Below are positions 8,353 to 16,863 of a DNA stretch of 64,000 bases, in pieces. The stretch comes from Streptomyces rhizosphaerihabitans. GTDB lineage: Bacteria; Actinomycetota; Actinomycetes; Streptomycetales; Streptomycetaceae. Each line of letters opens with the position of its first letter. The first letter of the stretch is position 1. The stretch covers positions 1 through 64,000 of the forward strand of contig NZ_JAODTZ010000001.1 of assembly GCF_025399795.1 (NCBI RefSeq), in the 5' to 3' direction. The notes under the pieces were generated by a model, which was given only the letters and a program-made list of their open reading frames with translations, searched no databases and had not been told where the DNA came from. Made by a program: the position numbers and the translations under genes.

Positions 8353-9471
8353 CTAGACGGCTTGGCGGAACCGGGTCGTGCGGTGCACCGGGTCCGTGTC
8401 GATCTTCGGGATGACGTGTTCGCCGATCAGCCGGATCGTCTGGAGGGTCTCCTCCTTGGGGACCCCGACGGGCAGTCCGAAGCTGAGCTGGTCGGCGCCG
8501 GCCTGTTCCCAGCGCTTGCACTGGGTGAGCACCTCACCGGGGTCTCCGCAGATCAACAGCTCTTCCTCGATGAGGAGTTCGACGAACTCCGCGTTGTACT
8601 CGGGGAGCGTCTCGGGCCAGACGGGGAAGCCTTCGGGGCGCGGGAACGTGTCGTGGTAGCGGAAGACGAGGGAGGGCAGGTAGTGCAGCCCGCCGGCTAC
8701 CGCGATCCGGATCGCCTCGTCGTGGGTGGGCGCGCAGATGGCGGTGGTGGTCACCATGACGTTGTCGTTGACGAAGTCCCCGATGGGTTCGGCGTTCACG
8801 ACGGCGGTCTTGTACTGCTCCAGGACCCACTCCATGTCGGAGACCTTCTGCACGCTGAAGCCGAGCACACCGAGCCCCTTGCGGGCGGCCATGGAGTACG
8901 AGGGCGGCGACCCGGCGGCGTACCACATCGCGGGGTGCGACTTCCCGTACGGCTTGGGCAGGATCTTGCGCGGCGGGAGCGACCAGTGCTTGCCCTGGAA
9001 CCCGACGTACTCGTCCTGGAGCCACATCTTCGGGAACTCGGCGATGGTCTCTTCCCAGATCTCCTTGGTGTAGTTCATGTCGGTGATGCCGGGGAGGAAG
9101 CCGAGGATCTCGTGCGAGCCGGCGCCGCGTCCGGACCCGAACTCGAAGCGGTTCTCGGTGAGATGGTCGAGCATGGCGACCTTCTCGGCGACCTTCACCG
9201 GGTGGTTGACCTGGGCGAGCGGGTTGAAGATGCCGGAGCCGAGGTGGATGCGGTCGGTGGCGTGCGCCAGATAGCCGAGGTAGACGTCGTTGGCCGAGAG
9301 GTGCGAGTACTCCTCCAGGAAGTGGTGCTCGGACGCCCAGGCGTACTTGAAGCCGGATGCGTCCGCCTGGATGACGTACTCGGTCTCCTCCATCAGCGCC
9401 TTGTGCTCCGCGAGCGGGTCGGTCAAGGCGCGCTTGCCCACGTATCCCTGTACAAAGAGCCCGAATTCCAA
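8353..9471 (-). CDS. LLM-class flavin/F420-dependent oxidoreductase
   Basis: The 372-aa protein is a luciferase-like TIM-barrel oxidoreductase: MEFGLFVQGYV start, YAWASEHHFLEEYS, HATDRIHLGSGIFNPLAQVNHPVKVAEKVAMLD and FGSGRGAGSHE. The start is a TTG at 9471: the codon three before it is a stop (TGA), and no Shine-Dalgarno sequence is visible. Nearby ATG and GTG codons are out of frame. The leader must be short, since an operator palindrome at 9497-9515 sits directly upstream. It heads the LLM-amidohydrolase-ALDH operon. FMN versus F420 use cannot be settled from sequence. Confidence 0.88.
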   Translation of the reverse strand: MEFGLFVQGYVGKRALTDPLAEHKALMEETEYVIQADASGFKYAWASEHHFLEEYSHLSANDVYLGYLAHATDRIHLGSGIFNPLAQVNHPVKVAEKVAMLDHLTENRFEFGSGRGAGSHEILGFLPGITDMNYTKEIWEETIAEFPKMWLQDEYVGFQGKHWSLPPRKILPKPYGKSHPAMWYAAGSPPSYSMAARKGLGVLGFSVQKVSDMEWVLEQYKTAVVNAEPIGDFVNDNVMVTTTAICAPTHDEAIRIAVAGGLHYLPSLVFRYHDTFPRPEGFPVWPETLPEYNAEFVELLIEEELLICGDPGEVLTQCKRWEQAGADQLSFGLPVGVPKEETLQTIRLIGEHVIPKIDTDPVHRTTRFRQAV

Positions 9472-9496
9472 GGAGGTTCACCGTCCCCATCCAGTT

Positions 9497-9515
9497 ATCT
9501 GACGTACCGTCAGAT
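9497..9515. promoter_or_regulatory. CTGAC-N5-GTCAG operator (site 1) before the LLM-amidohydrolase-ALDH operon
   Basis: ATCTGAC / GTACC / GTCAGAT is a perfect 7-5-7 palindrome, the best copy of the window-wide motif. On the minus strand its distal half runs into AGATAAC, a plausible -10 element, about 25 nt before the LLM start. Binding would block RNA polymerase. Confidence 0.75.
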
Positions 9516-9558
9516 TCTTTGAGCCGACTGTTCCACCGCGTGCGTGGACCGTCAATAG

Positions 9559-9573
9559 CTGATACGTCGTCAG
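9559..9573. promoter_or_regulatory. CTGAY-N5-GTCAG operator (site 2) overlapping the SDR stop codon
   Basis: CTGAT / ACGTC / GTCAG lies 60 bp (centre to centre) from site 1. Its right half contains the TGA stop of the SDR gene (9570-9572). Together with site 1 it makes a double operator in the SDR-LLM gap. Confidence 0.6.
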
Positions 9574-10346
9574 AGAACGCTCACGCCCGCGAGCCAGCCG
9601 CCGTCGATCACGAACGGCTGCCCGGTGATGTACGAGGAGTCCTCACCGGTCAGGAACAGGGCCAGCCTGGCCACCTCCTCCGGACGCCCGATCCGGCCGA
9701 GCGGCACCAGCTTGCGGTAGAGCTCGTCGAGCGCCTGCGAGGCCTCCTCGGTGTTCGCGCCCGGGTCGAGCTGTGCCGGGTTGCTCATCGCCGTGTCGAC
9801 GGCCCCCGGGCAGACGGCGTTGACGCGGATCCTCTTGGCCGCGAGTTCGAGCGCCGCCACCCGCGTGAGGCCGACGATGGCGTGCTTGGTCGCCGCGTAG
9901 GCGCCGACGTACGCCATGCCCGTGAGCCCCGTGTACGAGGCCGTGTTCACGATCGTGCCGCCGCCCGCCGCAGCCAGTTCGGGTGCGAGCGTCTTGATCC
10001 CGAGGAACACCCCGACCTGGTTGACCTGCACGATCTGCATGAACTCGGCCAGCGGGGTGTCGACCAGTTCGTTGAAGCGCAGGATGCCGGCGTTGTTGAC
10101 CAGCCCGTCGATCCGCCCGTAGGCCCCCCGCGCGGACCGCACCGCCGCGCTCCAGTCGTCCTCCCGGCTCACGTCCAGGTGGACGTAGTGCGCCCCGATC
10201 TCCTTGGCGAGCGCCTCCCCCTGGTCGTCGAGCACGTCCGCGACGACCACCCGCGCCCCCTCCTCCACGAAGAGCCGCGCCTCCTGCTCGCCCTGCCCGC
10301 GCGCCGCGCCGGTGATGAGGACGACCCGCCCGTCCAGCTTGCCCAT
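9570..10346 (-). CDS. Short-chain dehydrogenase (hydroxysteroid-dehydrogenase-like SDR)
   Basis: The 258-aa classical SDR has TGAARGQGEQEARLF for cofactor binding, VVADVLDDQG (Asp after the second strand, suggesting NAD), NNAGILRF, NTASYTGLTGM, the catalytic YAATKHAIVGL and CPGAVDTAM. The pattern resembles bacterial 3-alpha/20-beta hydroxysteroid dehydrogenases, but substrate is an inference. It lies 11 bp downstream of the second LLM gene and is expected to be cotranscribed with it from the double operator at 11317-11374. A separate operator (9497-9515) follows it. Confidence 0.9.
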   Translation of the reverse strand: MGKLDGRVVLITGAARGQGEQEARLFVEEGARVVVADVLDDQGEALAKEIGAHYVHLDVSREDDWSAAVRSARGAYGRIDGLVNNAGILRFNELVDTPLAEFMQIVQVNQVGVFLGIKTLAPELAAAGGGTIVNTASYTGLTGMAYVGAYAATKHAIVGLTRVAALELAAKRIRVNAVCPGAVDTAMSNPAQLDPGANTEEASQALDELYRKLVPLGRIGRPEEVARLALFLTGEDSSYITGQPFVIDGGWLAGVSVL

Positions 10347-10357
10347 GCCCTGACTCC

Positions 10358-11299
10358 CTAGTCGATGTGGGGCGCGACGTCCGCGCCGAACGCCGTGATC
10401 TGGTCGAGGAGTTCAGTGCGGCTCCGGCTGCGGAACCGCACCTGTATCTGGTGCACGCCCATCGCGCCGTACTCCCGCAGCGACTCGGCCAGCGCCTCGG
10501 GCGCCCCGCTCAGGGTGCGCCGTCCGACCTCCCAGCCGGGCTCACCGACGTACAGCGGCTCGGTGATGGCGCCGATCGTCAGGGGTTCCTCGATGCCCGC
10601 CTCGGCGCGCAGGCTCCCGAGCCGGGCGATCTGCCCCGGCAGCCGGTCGCGCGGATCGCCCTGCGGCAGCCAGCCGTCGCCGCGCAGCGCGGCCCGGCGC
10701 ACCGCGGCGGGCGAGGACCCTCCCACCCACACGGGAACCCGCTCCTGCGCGGGCCTCGGCCGCTGTCCGAGCCCTTCGAAGTCGTACGTCTTGCCGTGGT
10801 GGACGGGGAACTCCTCCGGCCCGAGCGCGGCGCGCAGCGCGTCGATCGTCTCGTCGAGAACGGCCCCCCGGCGCGCGAAGTCGGCCCCGACCGCCTCGAA
10901 TTCCTCCTGCACGTGCCCGGCGCCCACCCCGAGGACAAGACGGCCGCCCGACAGGTGGTCGAGGGTCGCGTACTGCTTGGCCGTGACGAGCGGGTGCCGG
11001 AGCCCGACGATCGCGACATGACTGAGCAGGCGCACACGCTCGGTCACGCCCGCGAGGTAGGCGAGCGTGGCGACCGGGTCGTACCAGACGGTGCTCATCG
11101 CGCCCGCGAGCCGGCGCGGGATGGCGACGTGGTCGCAGCTCGCGACATAGGCGAATCCGGCACGGTCGGCGGCGCGGGCGATCTCGACGAGGTCACCGGC
11201 GCCCGCGTCCGCCTCCCACGGCTCCGCGTAGATGGTGCTCTGCGACTGGACCGGGAGCTGCATCCCGTACGCCAGTCGCCCTTCGGGCAGTACCTGCAT
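10358..11299 (-). CDS. LLM-class F420-dependent oxidoreductase
   Basis: The 313-aa protein belongs to the luciferase-like/F420 group and is shorter than the paralogue at 8353. Motifs include GFAYVASCDHVAIP, VWYDPVATLAYLAGVTERVRLLSHVAIVGLRHP, KQYATLDHLSGGRLVLGVGAGH and RVPVWVGGSSPAAVRRAA. GGRxxLGVGxGW-like motifs are typical of F420 users. Such enzymes often reduce or oxidise CoA-linked or ring substrates, so it may supply a redox step of the pathway. It is the first gene of its unit and has two operators upstream. Confidence 0.88.
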   Translation of the reverse strand: MQVLPEGRLAYGMQLPVQSQSTIYAEPWEADAGAGDLVEIARAADRAGFAYVASCDHVAIPRRLAGAMSTVWYDPVATLAYLAGVTERVRLLSHVAIVGLRHPLVTAKQYATLDHLSGGRLVLGVGAGHVQEEFEAVGADFARRGAVLDETIDALRAALGPEEFPVHHGKTYDFEGLGQRPRPAQERVPVWVGGSSPAAVRRAALRGDGWLPQGDPRDRLPGQIARLGSLRAEAGIEEPLTIGAITEPLYVGEPGWEVGRRTLSGAPEALAESLREYGAMGVHQIQVRFRSRSRTELLDQITAFGADVAPHID

Positions 11300-11316
11300 G
11301 GGCCCGCACCTCTCAT

Positions 11317-11331
11317 CTGACGGTCCGTCAT
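11317..11331. promoter_or_regulatory. CTGAC-N5-GTCAT operator (site 3)
   Basis: CTGAC / GGTCC / GTCAT has one mismatch in the outer base. It lies 18 bp upstream of the LLM start at 11299 and would overlap the promoter or transcription start. Confidence 0.6.
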
Positions 11332-11359
11332 TTTCCAGGCTGCGCTGCCATAGTCATTG

Positions 11360-11374
11360 CTGACGCATCGTCAG
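11360..11374. promoter_or_regulatory. CTGAC-N5-GTCAG operator (site 4)
   Basis: CTGAC / GCATC / GTCAG is a perfect palindrome 43 bp from site 3. The rest of the 11300-11469 gap shows no coding sequence. Confidence 0.7.
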
Positions 11375-11469
11375 ACAAGAGGCGGGCGGGTATCGGTCGT
11401 ACGGTCCCGTCGGAGCGTTCGGCGCTTCGGCGAACGGGGGATGTTCGGCCCGCCCGGACGCCGGGATGT

Positions 11470-12729
11470 TCAGCCCGCCCAGAGGCCGTCCGCCGTCAGT
11501 CCCAGCAGGTCGATCGCATTGCGCCGGACGATCCGGTCGATCACGTCGGCGCCCAGGTGGCCCATCTGGGCCTCGCCGACCTCACGGGACTTCGGCCAGG
11601 TCGAGTCGGAGTGGGGGTAGTCGGTCTCGTAGAGGACGTTGCCGACGCCGATCGCGTCGAGGTTCTTCAGACCGAACGCGTCGTCGAAGAAGCAGCCGTA
11701 CACATGGTCCGCGAAGAGCTCGGACGGCGGCCTGTGGACCTTGTCGGCGACCCCGCCCCAGCCGCGGTTCTCCTCCCACACCACGTCGGCACGTTCGAGG
11801 ATGTACGGGATCCAGCCGATCTGGCCCTCCGCGTACATCACCTTCAGGTTCGGAAAGCGCTCGAACTTGCCGCTCATCAGCCAGTCGACCATCGAGAAGC
11901 AGCAGTTGGCGAAGGTGATGGTGGAGCCGACCGCGGGCGGCGCGTCGGCGGAGGTCGACGGCATCCTGCTGCTGGAGCCGATGTGCATGGCGATGACGGT
12001 GCCCGTCTCGTCGCACGCGGCGAGGAAGGGGTCCCAGTCGTCGGTGTGCACGGACGGGAGCCCCAGATGGGGCGGGATCTCGGAGAAGGCCACCGCGCGT
12101 ACGCCACGGGCAGCATTGCGCCGCACTTCGTCCGCCGCGAGCCGGGCGTCCCAGAGCGGTACGAGGGTCAGCGGTATCAGGCGCCCCCGGGCCTTGGGCC
12201 CGCACCACTCCTCCACCATCCAGTCGTTGTAGGCCCGCACCCCCAGAAGGCCCAGCTCACGGTCGGTCGCCTCGGTGAACGTCTGCCCGCAAAAACGGGG
12301 AAAGGTGGGGAAACAGAGGGCGGACTGGACGTGGTTGACGTCCATGTCGGCCAGTCGCTGCGGCACGTCGTACGAGCCGGGACGCATCTGCTCGTACGTG
12401 ATGACTTCGAGCCTGATCTCGTCACGGTCGTAGCCGACCGCCGTGTCGAGGCGGGTGAGCGGCCGGTGCAGGTCTTCGTAGACCCACCAGTCCCCGACGG
12501 GACCGTCGTCACCCGGAGCACCCATCACGGGGGCGAACTTCCCACCCAGGAAGGTCATTTCCTTCAGGGGCGCCCGGACGATACGGGGGCCCGTGTCCTG
12601 GTACTTCGCGGGCAGCCGGTCCCGCCAGACGTCAGGGGGTTCGACCGTGTGGTCGTCCACCGAGATGATCCTCGGGAAGGCGGTCCCGGCGTCCGCCGAG
12701 GGGCTCTGCGCGGTTTCCGTGGTCTCCAT
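11470..12729 (-). CDS. Amidohydrolase-2 family metal-dependent hydrolase/decarboxylase
   Basis: The 419-aa protein is an ACMSD/TIM-barrel amidohydrolase. It has the N-terminal metal-site variant ISVDDHTVEPPDVW, FPTFPRFCGQTF, RAYNDWMVEEW, MHIGSSS and the active-site YETDYPHSDSTWP. The family includes decarboxylases and ring-opening hydrolases. The start METTETAQ is taken because the longer frame runs through the operator (12751-12765). A close paralogue is at 53518, under the same operator type. It is monocistronic. Confidence 0.85.
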   Translation of the reverse strand: METTETAQSPSADAGTAFPRIISVDDHTVEPPDVWRDRLPAKYQDTGPRIVRAPLKEMTFLGGKFAPVMGAPGDDGPVGDWWVYEDLHRPLTRLDTAVGYDRDEIRLEVITYEQMRPGSYDVPQRLADMDVNHVQSALCFPTFPRFCGQTFTEATDRELGLLGVRAYNDWMVEEWCGPKARGRLIPLTLVPLWDARLAADEVRRNAARGVRAVAFSEIPPHLGLPSVHTDDWDPFLAACDETGTVIAMHIGSSSRMPSTSADAPPAVGSTITFANCCFSMVDWLMSGKFERFPNLKVMYAEGQIGWIPYILERADVVWEENRGWGGVADKVHRPPSELFADHVYGCFFDDAFGLKNLDAIGVGNVLYETDYPHSDSTWPKSREVGEAQMGHLGADVIDRIVRRNAIDLLGLTADGLWAG

Positions 12730-12750
12730 ACGGGCCACGGTAGCGCTGAT

Positions 12751-12765
12751 CTGACGACCCGTCAG
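12751..12765. promoter_or_regulatory. CTGAC-N5-GTCAG operator (site 5)
   Basis: CTGAC / GACCC / GTCAG is perfect, 22 bp upstream of the amidohydrolase start, in the divergent gap with afsR. Confidence 0.7.
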
Positions 12766-12833
12766 CCATCCGTCGGTTGTGCGCCCGCTCTCCGCCGGCC
12801 GATACGGTCGGCGGTAACGGAACGGCGAATTCA

Positions 12834-12922
12834 GGCGGATGCGTGGGGAAGCTGTGTGAGGACCGTGTGACCTATCGGGCGGTGCCCTGTGATCGCCGTC
12901 TCGCACGGCTGACGCATCCGCC
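12834..12922. repeat. Long-range inverted repeat upstream of afsR
   Basis: GGCGGATGCGT (12834-12844) and ACGCATCCGCC (12912-12922) are perfect 11-bp inverted copies 67 nt apart, ending 53 bp before the afsR ATG. They could pair in the mRNA leader or bind a regulator with looping. No known AfsR-leader element is claimed. Confidence 0.4.
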
Positions 12923-12975
12923 ATGAACAAGGCAAACTGGGCTCGTTGTACTGACAGTTCGGCAGGGGGACAGCG

Positions 12976-15930
12976 ATGGACGGTGTGCCGCGAGTACCGA
13001 AGCAGTGGCACCCGGGCTCCGAGGAGCCCGCGGCGTTGCGCTTCAGCGTGCTCGGCCCGGTACGCGCCTGGCTCGGGGAAGACCCGCTTCCGGCCGGGTC
13101 CCCGCAGCAACGCGCCCTGCTGGCCGCGCTGCTGCTGCGCGACGGGCGTACGGCCACGGCATCCGAGCTCATCGACGCCCTGTGGGGCGACGAACCCCCC
13201 TCCCAGGCGCTGGCAGCCCTGCGGACGTACGCCTCACGCCTGCGCAAGACGCTCGGTGCCGAAGTCCTGGTGAGCGAGTCCGGCGGCTACGCGATCCGCT
13301 CCCTGCGCGAGGGAGCGCTCGACCACGTACGCGCGCAGGAACTTGCCGCCGACGCCGAGAAGGCGCGCGGCTCGGGTGACCTGTCCCACGCCCGCGACCT
13401 GCTCCGGGACGCCCTCGCCCTGTGGGACGGCGAACCGCTCGCGAGCATCCCCGGCCCCTACGCGGAGACGCAGCGGGCCCGCCTGGAGGAATGGCGCCTG
13501 CAACTCCTCGAATCCCGGCTCGACATGGACCTGGAGCAGGGTTACCACGCGGAGGCGGTCTCCGAACTCACGGCGCTCACCGCGGCACACCCGCTGCGCG
13601 AACGCCTGCGTGAACTCCTGATGCTGGCGCTGTACCGCTCGGGCCGCCAGGCCGAAGCCCTTGCCGTGTACGCGGACACCCGGCGGCTGCTCGCCGACGA
13701 ACTGGGCGTGGACCCGCGGCAGGGCCTGAAGGAACTCCAGCAGCGCATACTCCAGGCGGACCCGGGCCTCGCGGAGCCCTCCGCCCCGAAGGCGGAGCCC
13801 GCCCCGGTCCTCGTCCGCCCGGCTCAACTCCCGGCGACCGTCACCGACTTCACCGGCCGGACGTCCTTCGTGCAGGAGCTCAGCGACGTCCTCGCCTCGG
13901 CATCCTCCGAAGACGGCCGGGTCATGGCCGTCTCGGCGCTGGCGGGCATCGGGGGCGTGGGCAAGACGACGCTCGCGGTGCATGTCGCCCACCAGTCCCG
14001 CGGGGCCTTCCCCGACGGGCAGCTGTACGTCGATCTGCAGGGCGCCGGATCGCGGGCGGCCGAACCGGAGACCGTCCTCGGCGCCTTCCTGCGGGCCCTC
14101 GGAACGGCCGACTCGGCGATCCCGGACTCGCTGGAGGAACGCTCGGCCCTCTACCGCTCCGTCCTCGACGGCCGCCGCGTCCTGGTCCTGCTGGACAACG
14201 CCCGCGACGCCGCCCAGGTGCGACCGCTGCTGCCCGGCACCGAGGGCTGCGCCGCCCTGGTGACCTCGCGCATCCGGATGGTGGACCTGGCGGGCGCCCA
14301 TCTGGTGGACCTCGACGTGATGTCGCCCGAGGAGGCGTTGCAGCTCTTCACGAAGATCGTGGGCCAGGAGCGGGTCGCCTCCGAGCGGGAGGCCGCCCTC
14401 GACGTGGTCGCGGCGTGCGGCTTCCTTCCCCTGGCCATCCGCATCGCGGCGTCCCGGCTCGCCGCCCGCCGCACCTGGACGGTGTCGGTGCTCGCGGCGA
14501 AGCTCGGCGACGAGCGGCGCCGCCTGGACGAACTCCAGGCCGGCGACCTGGCGGTCAAGGCCACCTTCGAACTCGGCTACGGCCAGCTGGAGCCGGCCCA
14601 GGCCCGCGCCTTCCGCCTGCTGGGCCTCGCCGACGGCCCGGACATCTCACTCGCGGCCGCGGCGGCGGTGCTCGACCTCCCGGCCGAGGCCACCGAGGAC
14701 CTCCTGGAGTCCCTCGTCGACACCTCCCTGCTGGAGTCGGCGGCCCCCGGCCGCTACCGCTACCACGACCTCGTACGCCTCTACGCGCGCTCCTGCGCCG
14801 AACGCGACGAACAGCCCCCCAGCGAGCGGGCGGCGGCCCTTTCGCGACTGCTGGACTTCTACCTGAGCACGGCGGCCGGGGTGTACGCGATCGAGCGGCC
14901 CGGGGACCGGCTGGTGGACCATCTGGAGCCGACGGCGTACCAGGGCCTGGTGTTCGAGGACCGGCACCGGGCGCAGGACTGGCTGTACTCGGAGGCGATC
15001 TCCCTGCTCGCCTGCGTCCGCCAGTCCACCAGGGGAGGATTCCTCCGGCGCTCCGTCGACGCGCTGTGGGCCTCCGTGGATCTGGCGGAGTCCGGCACGA
15101 ACTCCAAGGCGTACGAGGGGGTCGCCTCCGCCCTGCGGGAAGCGGCCCAGGAGGCCGACGACGCGCACGCGGAAGCGCGGGCCCTGGTCACCCTGGCCTA
15201 CGTCCACTACTACACCGGACGCTTCGCCCCCGCCCGTGAGGCCGCCGCCCAGGCCCTCGAACTGGCCGCCGAGACGGACCACCTGACGAGCTGCTGGGCC
15301 TCCAACACGCTCGGAGTGATCGCCCTCTACCAGAACCAGTACGACGACGGCGAAGCACATCTCACCCGGGCGATCGAGAGCTTCCGGGCCTGCCACGACC
15401 GTGCCGGCGAGGCGAGCGCCCTCTGCAACCTCTCGCGCATCCACCTCGCCACCGGGCGCACCGGGAGTGCCGTGTCGCTGGCCCAGCAGGGCACCGACAC
15501 GTACGACGACATGGGCCACGCGCTCAAGGGCGCCAACGGCCGCTACGCGCTGGGCCTCGCCCTCACCCAGAGCGGTCGGCTGTCCGAGGCGACCGCCCGT
15601 CTGGGAGAGGCGCTCGCGGTCTTCCGCGACAGCCGCCAAAGGCTCTGGGAGGGCATGTCCCTGTTCCGCCTCGCGGAGGCCGATCTCGCCGCCCAGCGTC
15701 CGGCGCAGGCGGCGGCGAACGCCGAGACGGCCCTGACGGTGCTGCGCGGCATCGGCGGCGAGTGGCGCAGGGGCAACGTCCTCATCGTGCTCGGCCAGGC
15801 CCTGAACGCGATCGGCCACTCCGGCCGGGCCCAGGTCTGCTGGCGCGAATCCCTCGACATCTTCCAGACGTTGGGGGCCCCCGAGGCCGCCACGGTCAGG
15901 GCGCTCCTCAACCCGCTGGCCGTCGCATAG
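12976..15930 (+). CDS. afsR: AfsR, global SARP-type transcriptional activator
   Basis: The 984-aa protein matches the AfsR architecture. An OmpR-like winged-helix domain comes first (LRFSVLGPVRAW ... SPQQRALLAALLLRDGRTAT), then a bacterial transcriptional activation domain (EEWRLQLLESRLDMDLE and ALYRSGRQAEALAVY). A NB-ARC ATPase has its Walker A, GIGGVGKTTLA, near residue 324 and LVLLDNARD as Walker B. The C-terminal ~300 residues are TPR-like. AfsR is phosphorylated by AfsK and activates afsS; both genes are in this window. An AGGGGG lies just before the ATG. It integrates Ser/Thr-kinase signals into antibiotic control in Streptomyces. Confidence 0.96.
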   Translation: MDGVPRVPKQWHPGSEEPAALRFSVLGPVRAWLGEDPLPAGSPQQRALLAALLLRDGRTATASELIDALWGDEPPSQALAALRTYASRLRKTLGAEVLVSESGGYAIRSLREGALDHVRAQELAADAEKARGSGDLSHARDLLRDALALWDGEPLASIPGPYAETQRARLEEWRLQLLESRLDMDLEQGYHAEAVSELTALTAAHPLRERLRELLMLALYRSGRQAEALAVYADTRRLLADELGVDPRQGLKELQQRILQADPGLAEPSAPKAEPAPVLVRPAQLPATVTDFTGRTSFVQELSDVLASASSEDGRVMAVSALAGIGGVGKTTLAVHVAHQSRGAFPDGQLYVDLQGAGSRAAEPETVLGAFLRALGTADSAIPDSLEERSALYRSVLDGRRVLVLLDNARDAAQVRPLLPGTEGCAALVTSRIRMVDLAGAHLVDLDVMSPEEALQLFTKIVGQERVASEREAALDVVAACGFLPLAIRIAASRLAARRTWTVSVLAAKLGDERRRLDELQAGDLAVKATFELGYGQLEPAQARAFRLLGLADGPDISLAAAAAVLDLPAEATEDLLESLVDTSLLESAAPGRYRYHDLVRLYARSCAERDEQPPSERAAALSRLLDFYLSTAAGVYAIERPGDRLVDHLEPTAYQGLVFEDRHRAQDWLYSEAISLLACVRQSTRGGFLRRSVDALWASVDLAESGTNSKAYEGVASALREAAQEADDAHAEARALVTLAYVHYYTGRFAPAREAAAQALELAAETDHLTSCWASNTLGVIALYQNQYDDGEAHLTRAIESFRACHDRAGEASALCNLSRIHLATGRTGSAVSLAQQGTDTYDDMGHALKGANGRYALGLALTQSGRLSEATARLGEALAVFRDSRQRLWEGMSLFRLAEADLAAQRPAQAAANAETALTVLRGIGGEWRRGNVLIVLGQALNAIGHSGRAQVCWRESLDIFQTLGAPEAATVRALLNPLAVA

Positions 15931-15958
15931 GACCTCATAGGCGTTCGCGTGTGCGGTC

Positions 15959-15980
15959 GTTCATCGTTCGTTTATCGCTA
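15959..15980 (+). promoter_or_regulatory. AfsR/PhoP-type direct-repeat box upstream of afsS
   Basis: Two adjacent 11-nt direct repeats, GTTCATCGTTC (15959-15969) and GTTTATCGCTA (15970-15980), match the PHO-box pattern of Streptomyces. In S. coelicolor the afsS promoter is bound by both AfsR and PhoP at overlapping direct repeats. Identification here is by pattern and position, about 170 bp before the afsS ATG. Confidence 0.6.
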
Positions 15981-16148
15981 CCCGGCAGTCTCTGTCTTGT
16001 CGATCCGTCGCGTCGGGGGGCAGATGGGACGACCTGAGGCCGTAGCACTAAGGTAATCGGCCCCGAGTGCCCGTCCGGCGGCCCACGGGGGAGCTGCCGG
16101 ACGGGCCGCTCCAAAAAACGCACCGAGACTGTCAGGGGGACAGCCACC

Positions 16149-16328
16149 ATGAGCGACACCAACAGCACCGACAACATCCACGCCACGGACGAGCCGACGG
16201 GCGACGCCTCGACGGACAACATCCACGCCACGAGCGAGCCGCTCACCACCAAGAACCTGATCACCAAGAACGACGGCACCGGCGACGCGTCCACGGACAA
16301 CATCCACGCGACGGACGAGCCGGTCTAA
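16149..16328 (+). CDS. afsS: AfsS (AfsR2), small activator of secondary metabolism
   Basis: This is a 59-aa ORF starting MSDTNSTDNIHATDEP. It holds three DNIHAT blocks at residues 8-13, 23-28 and 50-55, each followed by a [DS]EP tripeptide; these repeats are the signature of AfsS. AfsS is the target of AfsR and stimulates antibiotic production by a mechanism still unclear. It lies 218 bp downstream of afsR in the same direction, with GGGGGACAGCCACC just before the ATG. The protein is very acidic and Thr-rich with no recognisable DNA-binding fold. Confidence 0.93.
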   Translation: MSDTNSTDNIHATDEPTGDASTDNIHATSEPLTTKNLITKNDGTGDASTDNIHATDEPV

Positions 16329-16370
16329 GTCCCATCCCGGGGGGGCGGACTTACACCACACGGGGATCGG

Positions 16371-16401
16371 CCGCGGCGGCGCGGAGGGGGAGCCGCCGCG
16401 G
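16371..16401 (+). terminator. Terminator hairpin after afsS
   Basis: CCGCGGCGGC (16371-16380) pairs perfectly with GCCGCCGCGG (16392-16401) around an 11-nt loop, 42 bp after the afsS stop. There is no T-run, as usual in Streptomyces. Confidence 0.6.
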
Positions 16402-16467
16402 TCGCCGTGCGTCCGGGGGCGGTACGCACCTGGTGTGCTGCAGGTGGTGCGGCGGCGGGACGCCGGC

Positions 16468-16863
16468 CTACAGCCCCCGGACCGCCACCCTGGGCCCGCA
16501 CAGCTTCTTCAGGTCGTCCTCGTCCGACGTGTAGAGAACCACGTTGCCGCGCTGCCGCTCGGCGATGGCCGCCAGGGCCGCGTCGATGGCGTACTTGCGG
16601 CCGTGCAGTCCGCTCTCCGCCAGCAACGCGATCGCGGCATCGGTGATCTCCCGCGTCACGGGTTCGACGACGATACGGGACATCGCCCAGGACCAGGCCG
16701 ACCGCTTCACCTGGCCGTGGTAGGCCTCGATCAGGGTCATGGAACTGGTCACGACACCGATTCCGGCCCGGTGGGCGTCCGCGAGCCGGGCGGTCATCCG
16801 CCGTTCGCGCAGCGCCGCCCGGGACAGGGCCTCGCAGTCCAGCACATAGATGTCGGTGCTCAT
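16468..16863 (-). CDS. PIN-domain toxin, VapC-like
   Basis: The 131-aa protein has the four acidic positions of a PIN ribonuclease: Asp in YVLDCEAL, Glu in MTLIEAYHG, Asp in YAIDAALAAIAE and Asp in YTSDEDDLKKLC. These would bind Mg/Mn and cleave RNA. Its ATG overlaps the stop of the upstream gene (TGATG), a toxin-antitoxin arrangement. The target RNA is unknown. The pair lies between afsS and a CoA-ligase gene. Confidence 0.85.
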   Translation of the reverse strand: MSTDIYVLDCEALSRAALRERRMTARLADAHRAGIGVVTSSMTLIEAYHGQVKRSAWSWAMSRIVVEPVTREITDAAIALLAESGLHGRKYAIDAALAAIAERQRGNVVLYTSDEDDLKKLCGPRVAVRGL

